NCBI GenBank assembly: GCA_910579325.1
Contig: CAJTTU010000087.1
Span: forward strand, 279 to 14,689
From: an uncultured Lachnospiraceae bacterium
GTDB taxonomy: Bacteria; Bacillota; Clostridia; Lachnospirales; Lachnospiraceae
DNA: 14,411 nucleotides
Direction: 5' to 3'
Shown: positions 13,495 through 14,411 of the stretch, in pieces
Position numbering within the stretch: position 1 is the first letter of the stretch
Layout of the letters: the number at the start of each line of letters is the position of its first letter
The notes under the pieces: generated by a model
What the model was told of the DNA's origin: nothing
Databases searched by the model: none
Seen by the model: the letters and a program-made list of their open reading frames with translations, nothing else
Program-made: the position numbers and the translations under genes

Positions 13495-14411
13495 TTACTT
13501 TATCACATATTTAGTGCCCCTTCCTCTGCCTTCAATTTTCACAACACCTTTTTTACCCATCTCTTTCAGTAATTGTGTTGTCTTTGATTTACCAAACGGG
13601 GCGTAAGGAGCAATTTCGCTGATTGATTTCAGCATTGTCTTGCTTAAAGTCTTATATATTTTCCTTTCGTCTTCCGATAAATTTAGATTTTTCTCAAAAA
13701 CCGGGAGTACAATCTTAATTGTATTTTCAGACACTTCAAAATCTGGCTGCTTCAATCCTTCTTCATATAGCTGTTTTATCCGTGTAATTCCTGTACCGAA
13801 TATTTCGACAAATCCCAGCCTGTAACATACATTTGCAAGATTTCTATTTCTTAAGACTGAAAGTTTCCCTGATAAATACTCATCTTCTGTTATTCCGGAA
13901 GGCAGTCCTCCCGGAGAAATAATTTCTATTCTGTCATCAAACATCGAAACTCTTATCTGCGACTCCACATCCCACGCTCTATGAATCAGCGCATTTGCAA
14001 TCGCTTCTCTAAATGCTGCCTCCGGTATTTGTTCTGTCTTTTTCCTTTCGGTGCCGCGTATTTCCTCATATTGATAATAATCTCTGAATATCTCCGATGC
14101 TTTTTCGTAGCCTGCCAAAATGGATATATGATCAAATGCTGCTCTCTTATGAATCACACTGATATTCTCACCGAACCTCACTATATCGATTCCCGGAAAA
14201 TGATTTTTATCTGCCAAAAGTCCGGCCGCATTATTATATCCGGTGGTGCTGTTATATAAATTCAGCGTTTTCAGGGTGTCCTGATTAAAAATTTCAAGCT
14301 GAATACATTCTTTTAATTTTTGACATAGTATATCAAATGTTAGCTCTTGATCTTCACACGGCAATTCTTCAAATCTGATATTTTTTCCTTCTAAAATCAG
14401 TCTTGACAGCT
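13495..14411 (-). CDS. ATP-binding protein with HATPase_c_4 and winged helix (5'-partial)
   Basis: The 3' part of a minus-strand gene is visible, 304 codons, with its start beyond the right window edge. No stop lies upstream in frame, and the apparent TTG start at 14364 is internal. The sequence reads RLILEGKNIRFEELPC at the edge, typical of the end of an AlbA_2 (Schlafen AlbA-like) DNA-binding domain. A HATPase_c_4 (RecG C-terminal-like) domain follows, with an N box FREAIANALIHRAWD, DRIEIISPGGLPSGI and GTGITRIKQLYEEG. At the C-terminus is a winged-helix segment (ISEIAPYAPFGKSKTTQLLKEMGKKGVVKIEGRGRGTKYVIK). Such proteins are usually called ATP-binding or transcriptional regulators of unknown target and are often found on accessory DNA. 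The gene is visibly AT-rich next to the GC-richer genes, consistent with acquisition. Confidence 0.85.
   Translation of the reverse strand, partial: LSRLILEGKNIRFEELPCEDQELTFDILCQKLKECIQLEIFNQDTLKTLNLYNSTTGYNNAAGLLADKNHFPGIDIVRFGENISVIHKRAAFDHISILAGYEKASEIFRDYYQYEEIRGTERKKTEQIPEAAFREAIANALIHRAWDVESQIRVSMFDDRIEIISPGGLPSGITEDEYLSGKLSVLRNRNLANVCYRLGFVEIFGTGITRIKQLYEEGLKQPDFEVSENTIKIVLPVFEKNLNLSEDERKIYKTLSKTMLKSISEIAPYAPFGKSKTTQLLKEMGKKGVVKIEGRGRGTKYVIK

Overview
The window looks like a chromosomal segment from a Gram-positive anaerobe, most likely Clostridia and probably Lachnospiraceae. The grounds are strong AGGAGG-type ribosome binding sites, sigma-A-like promoters, a Gram-positive-length S12 (137 aa), a tandem feoA-feoA-feoB cluster with a small Cys-rich partner, a DtxR/MntR-type regulator, and the oxygen-sensitive NifU-like/GGGtGRT pair. 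The taxon is inferred from protein style only. No tRNA, rRNA, CRISPR array, insertion sequence or prophage was seen.

Bases 1-4516 form a ferrous iron region. A Cys-rich DUF2325 gene (+) is convergent with a DtxR-family regulator gene (-), with back-to-back terminators between them. Downstream lie feoA1, feoA2, feoB and a 46-residue Cys-rich membrane peptide, ending at a terminator. The DUF2325 promoter and the feoA promoter each carry two copies of the same 16-bp operator, GTTAGT-N4-RYTAAY. In both cases one copy sits over the -10/spacer and one over or just past the start site, 24-25 bp apart. This ties the DUF2325 gene to feo as one probable iron regulon, with the nearby DtxR-like protein as the obvious candidate repressor.

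Bases 4517-9293 are the str operon: rpsL, rpsG, fusA and tuf. It starts from a perfect TTGACA-N17-TATAAT promoter, has a second internal promoter (TTGAAA-N17-TATAAT) in front of tuf, and ends at a strong terminator. Start codons are ATG, GTG, TTG and ATG in gene order.

Bases 9294-10748 carry a MATE-family transporter gene, closed by a symmetric bidirectional terminator. On the minus strand, 10783-12515 encode an IscU/NifU-like scaffold protein followed by a GGGtGRT-family protein. They look like a two-gene operon of conserved but poorly understood function.

The right end holds, on the minus strand, a flavodoxin-fold protein with a compact four-Cys motif like archaeal iron-sulfur flavoproteins. 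Beyond it is an AT-rich, truncated gene for a HATPase_c_4-type ATP-binding protein with a C-terminal winged helix, which probably has a different history from its GC-richer neighbours.

The strongest leads are the shared four-site operator, the Cys-rich DUF2325 protein under the same control as feo, and the NifU-like/GGGtGRT pair. No wholly new system is demonstrated by the sequence alone.
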